Position numbers and translations under genes: made by a program
The notes under the pieces: generated by a model
Told to the model about the DNA's origin: nothing
The model's input: the letters and a program-made list of their open reading frames with translations, nothing else
The model's database searches: none
Assembly (NCBI RefSeq): GCF_014644495.1
Contig: NZ_BMKU01000001.1
Coordinates: forward strand, 186,001-250,000
Origin: Pseudarthrobacter polychromogenes
GTDB taxonomy: Bacteria > Actinomycetota > Actinomycetes > Actinomycetales > Micrococcaceae
Length of the DNA stretch: 64,000 nucleotides
Reading direction: 5' to 3'
Shown here: positions 19,068 through 29,300 of the stretch, in pieces
Position numbering within the stretch: the stretch's first letter is position 1
Layout of the letters: the number at the start of each line of letters is the position of its first letter

Positions 19068-20348
19068 ATGGCTCGGATTGGCGAGAGCACGGATCTGCTG
19101 AAGTGCTCTTTCTGCGGAAAGAGCCAGAAGCAGGTGCGCAAGCTCATTGCCGGGCCCGGTGTCTACATCTGCGATGAATGCATTGAGCTCTGCAACGAGA
19201 TCATCGAAGAGGAACTCGCGGAAGTTGCCGATCTGGGGAGCTTCGAACTCCCCAAGCCCCGCGAGATCTTTGATTTCCTGCAGGAATACGTCATCGGCCA
19301 GGAACCCGCAAAGCGTTCCCTCGCCGTCGCGGTCTACAACCACTACAAGCGCATCCAGGCCGGCCACGCACCCAAGTCCGGAAGCCTTGCTGATGGCGGG
19401 CATCATGACGACGTCGAAATCGCCAAGTCGAACATCCTCCTGATCGGGCCTACAGGGTGCGGCAAGACCTACCTGGCCCAGACCCTGGCACGGCGGCTGA
19501 ACGTCCCGTTCGCCGTCGCCGATGCGACGGCCCTGACCGAGGCCGGCTACGTGGGCGAGGATGTGGAGAACATCCTCCTCAAGCTCATCCAGGCCGCTGA
19601 CTACGACGTCAAGAAGGCCGAGCAGGGCATTATCTACATCGATGAGATCGACAAGATTTCACGCAAGAGCGAAAACCCCTCCATCACCCGGGACGTCTCG
19701 GGCGAGGGCGTCCAGCAGGCGCTGCTGAAGATCCTTGAGGGGACCGTTGCTTCCGTTCCTCCCCAGGGCGGCAGGAAGCACCCGCACCAGGAATTCATCC
19801 AGATCGACACCACCAACGTGCTGTTCATCGTTGCCGGCGCCTTCGCGGGCCTCGAGGAGATCATCGGATCCAGGTCCGGGCGGAAGGGCATCGGCTTTGG
19901 AGCCCCCCTCAACGAGGCCAGCAAGAAGGTGGACTCCTATGGCGAGGTGATGCCGGAAGACCTGCTGAAATTCGGCCTCATTCCCGAATTCATCGGCCGG
20001 CTGCCCGTCATCACCACCGTGTCCAACCTGGACCGCGACGCCTTGATCCAGATCCTGTCCACACCCAAGAACGCCCTGGTGAAGCAGTACCAGAAGATGT
20101 TCCAGATAGACGGCGTTGAGCTGGTGTTTGACGACACCGCCCTGGACGCCATCGCCGAGCAGGCGCTGGAGCGCGGGACCGGCGCCCGCGGGCTGCGCGC
20201 CATCATGGAGGAAGTACTGCTGCCCGTGATGTTCGATCTCCCAAGCCGCGAAGACGTCGCCAGCGTGGTCATCACGGAGGACGTTGTCCTGAAGGGTGCC
20301 GAACCAACCATCGTTCCGCACGTCACCAAACGCCGTAAGTCTGCCTGA
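19068..20348 (+). CDS. clpX: ATP-dependent Clp protease ATP-binding subunit ClpX
   Basis: A 426-residue AAA+ unfoldase that feeds tagged proteins to ClpP1P2. Seen: N-terminal C4 zinc-binding domain (Cys13, 16, 35, 38), Walker A G-P-T-G-C-G-K-T near 127, Walker [10 protein letters not shown], the pore-loop region with G-Y-V-G-E-D, and sensor 2 G-T-G-A-R-G-L-R near 378. The family start [10 protein letters not shown] begins at ATG 19068 with AAGGGG at 19055-19060. It is 175 bases after clpP2, enough for its own promoter as well as read-through. Confidence 0.97.
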   Translation: MARIGESTDLLKCSFCGKSQKQVRKLIAGPGVYICDECIELCNEIIEEELAEVADLGSFELPKPREIFDFLQEYVIGQEPAKRSLAVAVYNHYKRIQAGHAPKSGSLADGGHHDDVEIAKSNILLIGPTGCGKTYLAQTLARRLNVPFAVADATALTEAGYVGEDVENILLKLIQAADYDVKKAEQGIIYIDEIDKISRKSENPSITRDVSGEGVQQALLKILEGTVASVPPQGGRKHPHQEFIQIDTTNVLFIVAGAFAGLEEIIGSRSGRKGIGFGAPLNEASKKVDSYGEVMPEDLLKFGLIPEFIGRLPVITTVSNLDRDALIQILSTPKNALVKQYQKMFQIDGVELVFDDTALDAIAEQALERGTGARGLRAIMEEVLLPVMFDLPSREDVASVVITEDVVLKGAEPTIVPHVTKRRKSA

Positions 20349-20482
20349 TTCGACCGTACGGCTACTCCCTGAACAGCCAGTCCCGGGTCGGTCTGTACCG
20401 GTCCGGCGCCGACACCCCGCACCACCCCCCCCGAACACACCGTGGCATCCCTGCGCCACGGAGACCAGCGAAGGAATACCCC

Positions 20483-21097
20483 ATGACGAATTCCGTGAAG
20501 AATAAGGCCGATTTCTGGTTCGATCCGCTGTGCCCCTTCGCCTGGATCACGTCCCGCTGGATCGGCGAAGTGGAAGGCGTCCGCGACATCGAAACGGAAT
20601 GGCACGTCATGAGCCTGGCGGTCCTCAACGAGGGCCGCGACCTTGAACCTGCCTACCGCGAATCCATGGACAACGCCTGGGGCCTGGTCCGTGTGATCAT
20701 TGCAGCGCAGCAGCAGCATGGCGATGCAACAGTCAAGGCGCTCTACGATGCCATGGGCTCGTTGATCCACGAAGCCGGCGAGCAGGACCGTGACGTGGTC
20801 ATCACCAAGGCGCTTGCCGACTGCGGGCTTCCCGCCACCCTTGCCGCGGCCGCCTCCAAGGATGCCTTCGACGACCAGCTCCGGGCAAGCCACCAGGAGG
20901 GCATTTCGCTGGTGGGCCAGGACGTCGGAACTCCGGTCGTGGCCTTTAACGGAACCGCGTTCTTCGGTCCCGTACTTACCAGGATTCCCCGCGGGGAGGA
21001 GGCCGGCAAACTGTGGGACGCCACCACAGCCATTGCTGCATACCCGCACTTCTTTGAGCTCAAGCGCAGCCGCACCGAACGGCCCGAGTTCACCTAG
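20483..21097 (+). CDS. DsbA-fold protein of the Rv2466c-like group, one active-site Cys
   Basis: A 204-residue cytosolic thioredoxin-fold protein with the helical DsbA insertion. It resembles the mycothiol-dependent reductase Rv2466c of mycobacteria in start (F-W-F-D-P-L-C-P-F-A-W) and in the cis-Pro loop (G-T-P-V-V-A-F). The active site here is C-P-F-A, so the second Cys of C-P-W-C is missing and any redox action would have to be monothiol, for instance through mycothiol. No signal peptide. ATG 20483 has GAAGGAA upstream. Stands between clpX and valS without clear link to either. Confidence 0.85.
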   Translation: MTNSVKNKADFWFDPLCPFAWITSRWIGEVEGVRDIETEWHVMSLAVLNEGRDLEPAYRESMDNAWGLVRVIIAAQQQHGDATVKALYDAMGSLIHEAGEQDRDVVITKALADCGLPATLAAAASKDAFDDQLRASHQEGISLVGQDVGTPVVAFNGTAFFGPVLTRIPRGEEAGKLWDATTAIAAYPHFFELKRSRTERPEFT

Positions 21098-21130
21098 GAC
21101 TGCTCCAACCGGCCCCCACGGCAGGGCTCC

Positions 21131-21176
21131 AAGAGCCCCGGTAGAACTACAACCAAGTAGTTCTACCGGGGCTCTT
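21131..21176. terminator. 20-bp hairpin after the DsbA-fold gene
   Basis: Stem 21131-21150 pairs fully with 21157-21176 around a 6-base loop, 34 bases after the stop codon. Confidence 0.8.
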
Positions 21177-21428
21177 GCGCTTGCCGGTGGGCAGGACAAC
21201 AATGGTTCTTACCCACTTCGAAAGAAGAGGGACGCAGGAACCAAAGATTCAGTGATATGTCATCTGACGCAGCCATCGGCAAAGCCAGATGCAAGCTACC
21301 AGTGACGTGGTAGGAAGACCTGAAGATTCAGAGGATCCTGCCAGACCATCAAGACGTCACCGGATGGCCGAAAAGTCGAAGCCCCACCAACGGCAAAACG
21401 CTGATGGGGCTTCCCCTTTGCCCTTAAG
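21177..21428. other. Gene-free stretch with a second hairpin
   Basis: No coding sequence is supported here. A 9-bp stem (21378-21386 with 21405-21413) followed on the top strand by CCCCTTT may be a further stop for valS or the end of a small RNA. A weak top-strand promoter-like pair (TTGCGC 21175-21180, AACAAT 21198-21203, 17 bases apart) would start such an RNA near 21210. Confidence 0.35.
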
Positions 21429-21459
21429 CAGGTCCGGCCCTGAAACAGGGCCGGACCTG
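21429..21459 (-). terminator. Terminator directly after valS
   Basis: A 14-bp perfect stem (21429-21442 with 21446-21459) with loop AAA begins 2 bases past the valS stop in the direction of transcription. Confidence 0.8.
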
Positions 21460-21461
21460 GG

Positions 21462-24083
21462 CTACGCTTTCGCCGGCTCTTCCGTCGCGGCAAGTGCCAC
21501 GTCGCTGACACTCAGCTCGCCCTCGCCGACCGCCAGGATGATCTCGCGGGCGTTGGAGGCTGCCTTCAGGTCAGCCAGGCCGGCCTGCAGCTGCGCGGTC
21601 AGTGCTTCCGGCGCCGTGATGGTCGCGGTAAGGACCTCGGTGCGCTGCTTGACCTTCGCTTCGGACTTGGCTTTGCGGATGCCGCTGAGGGCCACCCCAA
21701 CTGTTGCGAGCATGGCGGTGTCGCCGCCCGGGACATCCAGCGGTGCGGGCCACTGGGCGCGGTGGACGGAGCCATTGCGCCACCAGCTCCACACCTCTTC
21801 GGTGGCGAAGGGCAGGAAGGGCGCGAAGAGCCGCAGCAGGGTGTCCAGGGTGGTGGCCAGTGCTGCCAGCACGGAAGCCTGTTCGGCCTCACCGGCGGCG
21901 CCGTAGGCCCGGTCCTTGATCAGCTCCACGTAGTCATCCGTGAACTGCCAGAAGAAGCTTTCCGTGATCTGCAGCGCCCGTGCGTAGTCGTAGTTGTCAA
22001 AGGCCTTGGTGGCCTGGGCCACTACCTCCGACAGCTGAGCCAGGACCGCCCGGTCCAGCGGATTGGCCAGGACGGAAAGGTCGGTGGACAGCACGGAGTC
22101 TTCCGTGGCGCCCAGGTTCAGCACGAACTTGGATGCGTTCAGCAGTTTGATGGCCAGGCGCCGGCCGATCTTCATCTGCGCAATCTCGTAGGCCGTATCG
22201 GCTCCGAGCTTTGCGGAGGCCGCCCAGTAGCGGACAGCGTCGGAGCCGTACTCCTCCAGCACGTCGGTGGGTACCACCACGTTGCCCTTGGACTTGGACA
22301 TCTTCTTGCGGTCGGGGTCCAGGATCCAGCCGGAGATGGCCGCGTGCTTCCAGGGGGCGCTGTTCTCCAGGGCGTCCGCGCGGACCACGGAGGAGAAGAG
22401 CCAGGTCCGGATGATGTCGTGGCCCTGCGGGCGGACGTCAAAGGGGAAGACTTTGCCAAAGAGGTCCTCGTCGCGCTTCCAGCCGCCAACGATCTTGGGC
22501 GTGAGGGAGGACGTGGCCCAGGTGTCCAGGATGTCCGCGTCGCCCGTGAAGCCGCCGGGAACGTCGCGCTGGGATTCGTCGAACCCGGGAGCGGCGTCCG
22601 CAGCCGGATCCACGGGCAGCTGCTCGTCGGACGGGACGATGGGGGAGTCGTAGTCCGGGTTGCCGTCGGCATCCAGCGGGTACCAGACCGGGATGGGCAC
22701 GCCGAAGAAGCGCTGGCGGGACACCAGCCAGTCGCCGTTCAGGCCGGCGATCCAGTTCTCGTAGCGCGAGCGCATGAAGGCGGGGTGGAAGTCGATCTCA
22801 TGCCCGCGTGCAATCAGGCGTTCGCGGCGCTCCTCGTCCCGGCCGCCGTTGCGGATGTACCACTGGCGGGAGGTGACCACTTCAAGGGGCTTGTCGCCTT
22901 TTTCATAGAAGTTCACGGGGTGCATGATCTTCTTGGGCTCGCCCTCGAGCAGTTCGGCGGCGGTCAGGAGCTTCACCACTTCTTCCTTGGCGCTGAAGAC
23001 GGTCTTGCCCGCAATCGCGGCGAAGGCTTCGCGGCCAATGTCGGTGGTGATCCACTCGGGAGCTTCGCTGACAATCCGTCCGTCGCGGCCCACGATGGCC
23101 CGGGTGGGCAGCTGCAGTTCGCGCCACCAGGTGACGTCGGTCAGGTCGCCGAACGTGCACACCATGGCGATGCCGGAGCCCTTGTCCGCCTTCGCCAGCG
23201 GATGCGCCCTGACCTCAACCTCCACGCCGAACAGCGGGGACGTCACCTTCTTGCCGAACAGCGGCTGGTACCGTTCGTCGTCGGGATTCGCCACCAGGGC
23301 GGCGCAGGCCGCCAGCAGTTCCGGACGGGTGGTCTCGATGTAGATCTTCTCCCCGTCCTCGGTGAAGAACGGGTAGCGGTAGTAGGCGCCGGGCATCTCG
23401 CGGTCCTCGAGTTCCGCCTGTGCCACGGCGGTCCGGAACGTGACGTCCCAGAGCGTGGGTGCCTCTGCCATGTAGGCGTCGCCCGCAGCCAGGTTGGCCA
23501 GGAAGGCGCGCTGTGAGACTGCCCGTGAGTTGTCGTCGATGGTGCGGTAGGTGAGCTCCCAGTCAACGGACAGGCCAAGGGTCTGGAAAAGGTTTTCGAA
23601 GACCTTCTCGTCCTCAACGGCCAGCTCTTCACACAGTTCGATGAAGTTCCGGCGGGAGACGACGTCGAAGTCCCGCTGGTTCTTCGCAGGCTGCGCCGGC
23701 GCCCGGTAGTCGGGGTTGTACGGGATGGAAGGGTCGCAGCGGACGCCGTAGAAGTTCTGCACCCGGCGTTCGGTGGGCAGGCCGTTGTCGTCCCAGCCCA
23801 TGGGGTAGAAGACGTTCTTGCCGGTCATCCGCTGGTAGCGTGCCAGCACGTCGGTCTGCGTGTAGGAGAACATGTGCCCCACGTGGAGCGATCCGGAAGC
23901 GGTGGGCGGGGGAGTGTCGATCGAGTAGACCTGGTCCCGGGTGGTTTCCCGGTCGAACTTATAGGTCCCCTCGGCCAGCCACCGCTGCGTGAGGGCAGCT
24001 TCGAGGCCTTCGAGGGCCGGCTTGTCCGGAACGTTGATGGGGGCGGTGGTGGGCGTGTCTGTACCCTGCGTGTCTTCAGCCAT
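21462..24083 (-). CDS. valS: Valine-tRNA ligase
   Basis: An 873-residue class I aminoacyl-tRNA synthetase charging tRNA-Val. Seen: HIGH-type motif H-V-G-H-M near residue 67, the CP1 editing domain in the middle that clears Thr-tRNA, K-M-S-K-S-K-G-N near 600, anticodon-binding helical domain, and a C-terminal coiled segment. The N-terminal 25 residues are an acidic/Thr-rich extension. ATG at 24083. No T-box or other leader structure is evident in the 115 bases shared with the divergent SDR gene. Confidence 0.96.
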   Translation of the reverse strand: MAEDTQGTDTPTTAPINVPDKPALEGLEAALTQRWLAEGTYKFDRETTRDQVYSIDTPPPTASGSLHVGHMFSYTQTDVLARYQRMTGKNVFYPMGWDDNGLPTERRVQNFYGVRCDPSIPYNPDYRAPAQPAKNQRDFDVVSRRNFIELCEELAVEDEKVFENLFQTLGLSVDWELTYRTIDDNSRAVSQRAFLANLAAGDAYMAEAPTLWDVTFRTAVAQAELEDREMPGAYYRYPFFTEDGEKIYIETTRPELLAACAALVANPDDERYQPLFGKKVTSPLFGVEVEVRAHPLAKADKGSGIAMVCTFGDLTDVTWWRELQLPTRAIVGRDGRIVSEAPEWITTDIGREAFAAIAGKTVFSAKEEVVKLLTAAELLEGEPKKIMHPVNFYEKGDKPLEVVTSRQWYIRNGGRDEERRERLIARGHEIDFHPAFMRSRYENWIAGLNGDWLVSRQRFFGVPIPVWYPLDADGNPDYDSPIVPSDEQLPVDPAADAAPGFDESQRDVPGGFTGDADILDTWATSSLTPKIVGGWKRDEDLFGKVFPFDVRPQGHDIIRTWLFSSVVRADALENSAPWKHAAISGWILDPDRKKMSKSKGNVVVPTDVLEEYGSDAVRYWAASAKLGADTAYEIAQMKIGRRLAIKLLNASKFVLNLGATEDSVLSTDLSVLANPLDRAVLAQLSEVVAQATKAFDNYDYARALQITESFFWQFTDDYVELIKDRAYGAAGEAEQASVLAALATTLDTLLRLFAPFLPFATEEVWSWWRNGSVHRAQWPAPLDVPGGDTAMLATVGVALSGIRKAKSEAKVKQRTEVLTATITAPEALTAQLQAGLADLKAASNAREIILAVGEGELSVSDVALAATEEPAKA

Positions 24084-24186
24084 GTGCCAATTGTTTCATG
24101 TCCGGGCCTGTCCGCCCGCCCGCTGCGGCGCCGGGCGCGAGTTCCCCCTGGCGGGAAAGTCGGCGTCGTCCCTCGTGCCGTCCCGC

Positions 24187-24192
24187 TATGGT
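24187..24192 (+). promoter_or_regulatory. -10 box of a leaderless SDR gene
   Basis: TATGGT lies 6 bases before the ATG at 24199 with no Shine-Dalgarno between. Confidence 0.5.
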
Positions 24193-24198
24193 GGTGCC

Positions 24199-24957
24199 AT
24201 GACTGACGTTTCGCAGAAGAAGGCAGCTTTGGTGACCGGCGCGAGCAGCGGAATCGGGGAGGCCACCGTCCGCGCCCTGGCGGCAGAGGGCTGGACGGTG
24301 TTTGCCGTGGCCCGCCGCGCGGACCGCCTGGCCGAACTGGAGAAGGAGACCGGCGCCGTCGCGCTCCCCGCCGACATTTCCGAGGACGACGACGTGTCCC
24401 GGCTTGTGTCGCAGGTGACCGAAGCGGGGGGAATCGACACGCTGGTCAACATCGCCGGCGGCGCCAGGGGCGCGGACACCATCGGCTCCGCCAGCACCGG
24501 GGACTGGGAGTGGATGTACCGGGTGAACGTGCTGGGCACCATGAAACTCGTCAAGGCGTTCCTGCCCATGCTGCGGGCCAACGGCGAAGGGACAATACTG
24601 AACCTCACCTCCACCGCCGGGCTGGCGGCGTACGAGGGCGGTGGCGGCTACAACGCGGCCAAGTTCGCCCAGCGTGCCCTGACGGAGGCACTGCGCCTGG
24701 AGGAAGCCGAGCACAACGTCCGCGTGATCGAAGTGGCACCCGGGCTGGTCCAGACCGAGGAGTTCGCCCTGAACCGGCTTGGTGACCGGCATGCAGCGGA
24801 CAAGGTGTACCAGGGCGTGGAGAAGCCGCTCACGGCCGGCGACGTCGCCGACGTGGTCCGCTATGCGGTCAGCGCTCCGCACCACGTCAACCTGGACCAG
24901 ATCGTCATCCGGCCGGTGGCGCAGGCCTCCAACTACAAGCTCATCCGCAAGGCCTAG
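24199..24957 (+). CDS. Short-chain dehydrogenase/reductase
   Basis: A 252-residue classical SDR: cofactor motif T-G-A-S-S-G-I-G near residue 14, N-I-A-G-G near 87, catalytic Ser in L-T-S-T-A-G and Tyr/Lys in Y-N-A-A-K near 152/156. The basic residues after beta-2 (A-R-R-A-D-R) favour NADP(H). The sequence resembles the YdfG/serine-3-dehydrogenase group, but the substrate cannot be set from sequence. The frame is open 70 codons upstream; ATG 24199 is chosen because it begins the Rossmann fold at the right distance and has a -10 box 6 bases before it. Confidence 0.88.
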   Translation: MTDVSQKKAALVTGASSGIGEATVRALAAEGWTVFAVARRADRLAELEKETGAVALPADISEDDDVSRLVSQVTEAGGIDTLVNIAGGARGADTIGSASTGDWEWMYRVNVLGTMKLVKAFLPMLRANGEGTILNLTSTAGLAAYEGGGGYNAAKFAQRALTEALRLEEAEHNVRVIEVAPGLVQTEEFALNRLGDRHAADKVYQGVEKPLTAGDVADVVRYAVSAPHHVNLDQIVIRPVAQASNYKLIRKA

Positions 24958-24960
24958 CGC

Positions 24961-26049
24961 CTAGGGCAGGACCAGGCGCGCCACCACCGCGGCATGGTCC
25001 GTTCCCGGAAGCGTGACCACGTCAAAGTCCACCACCTTGATGCCGGGGCTGACCAGGATATGGTCGATGGCCACGAACGCCGGGGCCGGTGAATTTACGG
25101 GCCACGTGGGGGCCAGCCCCTTGCCGGTCACCTGCGCGGCGTCGGACAGCCCCGTGGCCAGGAGATCCCTGAACTCACCGTGGTCCGCGCTCGCGTTGAA
25201 GTCGCCCAGCAGGATGGCAAGCCGGCTGTCCGGTAGTACCTGCCACAGTCCGCCCAGCTGCCGCAGCTCCTCCCGCCACGACGTGATGTGCCCCCTGCGC
25301 GGTGAGTCCACGTGGACCGCCGTCAGGTGCACCGGGCCGGAGGCAGTGGGAATGCCGGCCACGGCGCGGCTTTGATGGAAGGCCGAGCCGGGCACGCGTT
25401 CCACCTGCTCGAGGGGGAACCGCGAGAAGAGGGCGCTTCCAACCTTGTCCCAGTCCACATCCGTGGCGCGCGACGGCATCAGGGTCCCCAGCCCTGCCTT
25501 ATCCAGTGCCTTCAGGCCGGCGGGCGCAAGCTCCGGCAGGGCCAGGACGTCCACATTGCGGTTCCTGACCTCTGCCAGCAGGGCGCCGGGGTCCACACCC
25601 GTGTACCCCACGTTCACCGCCATGACTGTCAGCACCGGCCCCGGGGCCAGGTCCGTTGGCGGGGCAGGGGACTGGACGTTTGCCGGCTGCACGTTTCCGG
25701 ACGGCGGCGTGGCCAGCGTGCCGGGCGGCACGACGCGGTCCAGCACCCAGCCGAGCTGGACGGCCAGCAGCGCCGCCACGAGGGCAGCGGCCACGGCCCT
25801 GCGGGGTCCGGTGTTACGGAAGAGGGCGACGACGGCGGCAGCAAGCGCCGCCGTCGTTGTGATCAGCCCCGCTGGAAAGAGCGCCAGAAGCTGGATCCAG
25901 GGGGTGCCGACGTCCCACGGAACCATGCGCAGGAACACCAGGGCAGCACCCGGCATGGCCAGGACGACGGCGGCAGCCGACCACCGGGACCACGGCCGGC
26001 GAGGCCTGCCGCCGCGCACCCCGGCCCCGTACTCTCGCATAGGTTCCAT
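24961..26049 (-). CDS. Membrane protein with endonuclease/exonuclease/phosphatase domain
   Basis: A 362-residue protein. The first 110 residues hold three hydrophobic spans (near 22-40, 50-75, 85-105), then a Pro-rich linker, then an EEP (exonuclease-endonuclease-phosphatase) domain: V-N-V-G-Y near 145, an atypical L-A-L-P-E-L where most members have L-Q-E, H-V-D-S-P near 255, G-D-F-N-A-S near 290 and a final D-H-A-A-V. The catalytic domain probably lies outside the cell. Related actinobacterial proteins are of unknown substrate. ATG 26049 is preferred; an alternative ATG is 9 bases inside. Convergent with the SDR gene, 3 bases apart. Confidence 0.85.
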   Translation of the reverse strand: MEPMREYGAGVRGGRPRRPWSRWSAAAVVLAMPGAALVFLRMVPWDVGTPWIQLLALFPAGLITTTAALAAAVVALFRNTGPRRAVAAALVAALLAVQLGWVLDRVVPPGTLATPPSGNVQPANVQSPAPPTDLAPGPVLTVMAVNVGYTGVDPGALLAEVRNRNVDVLALPELAPAGLKALDKAGLGTLMPSRATDVDWDKVGSALFSRFPLEQVERVPGSAFHQSRAVAGIPTASGPVHLTAVHVDSPRRGHITSWREELRQLGGLWQVLPDSRLAILLGDFNASADHGEFRDLLATGLSDAAQVTGKGLAPTWPVNSPAPAFVAIDHILVSPGIKVVDFDVVTLPGTDHAAVVARLVLP

Positions 26050-26051
26050 TA

Positions 26052-26081
26052 TTGGTGGCCCGGGCCCGGAAATAGTAGACT
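26052..26081 (+). promoter_or_regulatory. Promoter of the ileS T-box transcript
   Basis: TTGGTG at 26052-26057 and TAGACT at 26076-26081 with 18 bases between; predicted start near 26088, just before the T-box leader. Confidence 0.5.
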
Positions 26082-26084
26082 CAA

Positions 26085-26372
26085 AAAGGCTATGACCCGG
26101 CAATCACCGGTGAGCTTCCGGAAGAACACGCGGACCGCCCTGGCAGAACAACAGGGGCCCGCGCCAGTAGAACCGGACGGGTAAGCCCGTCACAGCAGTA
26201 ATGAGTGGCCGTCGCGGCACACGTTCCCCCGGGAAACGTGCAGCGCCGGTAAGTGAGGTGGTACCGCGGTGAGCGTGGGGTCCGGACGGACACCACAGGA
26301 TCCGTCCTCGCATCCTGAACGGAACACAAGGCGCAAGCCGGCAGTTCGCCAAGCTCAACCCAGGATGTCGAC
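26085..26372 (+). promoter_or_regulatory. T-box riboswitch of ileS, ultrashort Stem I type
   Basis: The conserved T-box core AGGTGGTACCGCGG is at 26256-26269. Near the predicted transcript start a very short hairpin CCGG-CAATCA-CCGG (26097-26110) exposes ATC, an Ile codon, at 26103-26105, as expected for the specifier of an actinobacterial ileS leader with ultrashort Stem I. The T-box is followed by a GC-rich hairpin region and then the start of ileS, with no T tract, so control is probably on translation: uncharged tRNA-Ile pairs with the specifier and the T-box bulge and frees the ribosome site. Structure assigned by eye. Confidence 0.88.
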
Positions 26373-29300
26373 ATGTCGTATTACCCCAAGGCCTCAGCCT
26401 CCACCGGCCCTTCGTCCAGCGGCGGGGCCGCCGTTTCCGCCTCCGTGAAGTTTCCGGAGATCGAAGAGCGCATCCTGAAGTACTGGGACCAGGACGGCAC
26501 CTTCCAGGCCAGTATCGACCAGCGGAGCGCGGACGCCCCGGGCGGGGAGCCCGGCAGCAACGAGTTCGTCTTCTATGACGGCCCGCCCTTCGCCAACGGC
26601 CTGCCCCACTACGGGCACCTCCTCACCGGCTACGCCAAGGACCTGGTGGGCCGCTACCAGACCCAGCGCGGGAAACGCGTTGAGCGCCGGTTCGGCTGGG
26701 ACACCCACGGCCTGCCCGCCGAGCTGGAGGCCATGAAGCAGCTGGGGATGACCGATAAAACCCAGATCGAAGCCATGGGCATCGACAAGTTCAACGACGC
26801 CTGCCGTGCCTCCGTCATGAAGTACGCCGACGAGTGGCGGAACTACGTGACCCGCCAGGCGCGGTGGGTGGACTTCGACAACGACTACAAGACCCTCAAC
26901 GTGGAGTACATGGAGTCCGTCCTCTGGGCGTTCAAGCAGCTTCACGAAAAGGGACTGACCTACAACGGCTACCGCGTGCTGCCGTACTGCTGGAAGGACG
27001 AGACGCCGCTGTCCAACCATGAGCTGCGCATGGACGACGACGTCTACAAGAACCGCCAGGACCAGACGGTCACGGTAACCTTCCCCATCACGGCAGGGGA
27101 GTCGGACCTGTCCCGGCAGCTCTCCGGCGTCCAGGCCCTCGCCTGGACCACGACGCCCTGGACGCTGCCCACCAACGCCGCGCTCGCCGTCGGCCCTTCC
27201 ATCACCTACGCCGTGCTGCCGGCCGGCCCCAACGGCATCAAGGCCGCCGCTGCGGACGCGCCCGTCACGGGCAGCTTCCTGCTGGCCGCGGACCTCGTGG
27301 GCAACTACGCCAAGGACCTGGGCTACGACGATTTCGAGGCCGCCCAGGCCGCTGTTGTTTCCACCCACACCGGCGCCGAGCTGGAAGGCCTGGCCTACCA
27401 GCCGCTGTGGAGCGATTTCGCGGACAACGAAAAGTACGGCATGGAGAACGCCTGGCGCTTCCTGGTTGCCGATTACGTCACCACCACCGACGGTACCGGC
27501 ATCGTGCACCAGGCTCCGGCCTACGGCGAGGACGACCAGAAAGTCTGTGAGGAAGCCGGCATCCCGGTGGTCCTCTCCGTGGACGAGGGCGCCAAATTCC
27601 TGCCCCTCTTCAAGCACGGCGACCTGCACGACATCGTGGGCTTGCAGGTCTTCGAGGCCAACAAGCCCATCACCCAGGTGCTGCGCGCCCAGGGCCGGCT
27701 GGTCAAGCAGGCCAGCTACGAGCACAGCTACCCGCACTGCTGGCGCTGCCGCAACCCGCTGATCTACCGCGCCGTCTCTTCCTGGTACGTGGAAGTCACC
27801 AAATTCAAGGACCGGATGTCCGAACTGAACCAGGAGATCAACTGGATCCCCGGCAACGTCAAGGACGGCCAGTTCGGCAAGTGGCTGGAAAACGCCCGCG
27901 ACTGGTCCATCAGCCGCAACCGGTACTGGGGCAGCCCCATCCCGGTGTGGCAGTCCAGCGACCCCGAATACCCCCGAACCGACGTCTACGGCTCGCTCGC
28001 CGAGATCGAGGCGGACTTCGGCCGCCTGCCGCTGAACAAGGACGGCCAGGTGGACCTGCACCGCCCGTTCATCGACGAACTCACCCGGCCCAACCCGGAC
28101 GATCCCCGCACCCCAGAAGAGGGCCAGTCCGTCATGCGCCGCGTGGAGGACGTCCTGGACGTCTGGTTCGACTCCGGCTCCATGCCGTACGGCCAGGTCC
28201 ACTACCCGTTCCAGAACGAGGCCTGGTTCGACACCCACAACCCGGCTGACTTCATCGTGGAGTACATCGGCCAGACCCGCGGGTGGTTCTACATGCTGCA
28301 CATCCTCTCCACGGCCCTGTTCGACCGGCCGGCCTTCCGCAACGTCATCAGCCACGGCATCGTGCTGGGCTCCGACGGACAGAAGATGTCCAAGAGCCTG
28401 CGCAACTACCCGGACGTCTCCGAGGTACTGGACCGCGACGGCTCGGATGCCATGCGCTGGTTCCTGATGTCCAGCCCCATCCTGCGCGGCGGCAACCTGG
28501 TGGTCACCGAGCAGGGCATCCGCGACGGCGTCCGCCAGGTCATCCTGCCGCTGTGGAACGTGTACAGCTTCTTCACGCTGTACACCAACGCCGCGGCCGG
28601 CGGCTCGGGCTACGACGCAAAGCTCCGCTACGACGGCTACGCCGACACCCTGGACCAGTACCTGCTGGCCAACACCGGCGAGCTGGTCGGCACCATGACC
28701 GAACGGCTGGACGACTACGACATCTCCGGTGCCTGCGACGCCCTGCGCAGCTACCTGGACATGCTCACCAACTGGTACGTCCGCAGGAGCCGCCAGCGGT
28801 TCTTCGACGAGGACCAGGATGCCTTTGATGCGCTCTACACCGCACTGGAGACGGTGTCCCGCACAGCGGCATCCCTGCTGCCGCTGGTGTCGGAAGAGAT
28901 CTGGCGCGGGCTCACCGGCGGACGGTCCGTCCACCTGGCAGACTGGCCGGACGCTGCGCTGTTCCCCGCCAACCCGGACCTGGTCCAGGCCATGGACAAG
29001 GTCCAGCAGATCTGCTCCACGGGCTCTTCCCTCCGCAAGGCTGCGAACCTTCGCGTCCGCCTGCCGCTGCAGGAACTGACGGTTGTGGCACCCGGCGCCG
29101 ATGCGCTGCAAGGTTTTGCCGCCGTCGTCGCAGATGAGCTGAACCTCCGCTCCGTCAGGCTGCTGGATGCGGCCACGGCCTCGCCGGAAGAGTTCGGAAT
29201 CCAGCAGAAACTCGTGGTCAACGCCCGCGCCGCGGGCCCGCGCCTGGGAAAGAACGTCCAGCAGGCCATCAAGGGCTCCAAGTCAGGCGACTGGTCGGTG

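Noticed and set aside
20425-20432. Run of eight C before the DsbA-fold gene as a phase-variable tract
   Set aside because: It is short, outside the coding sequence, about 50 bases from the start, and not within a promoter spacer I can identify.
26394-29111. 905-codon frame antisense to ileS
   Set aside because: ileS is unambiguous and the reverse frame is low-complexity Val/Gly/Asp-rich sequence.
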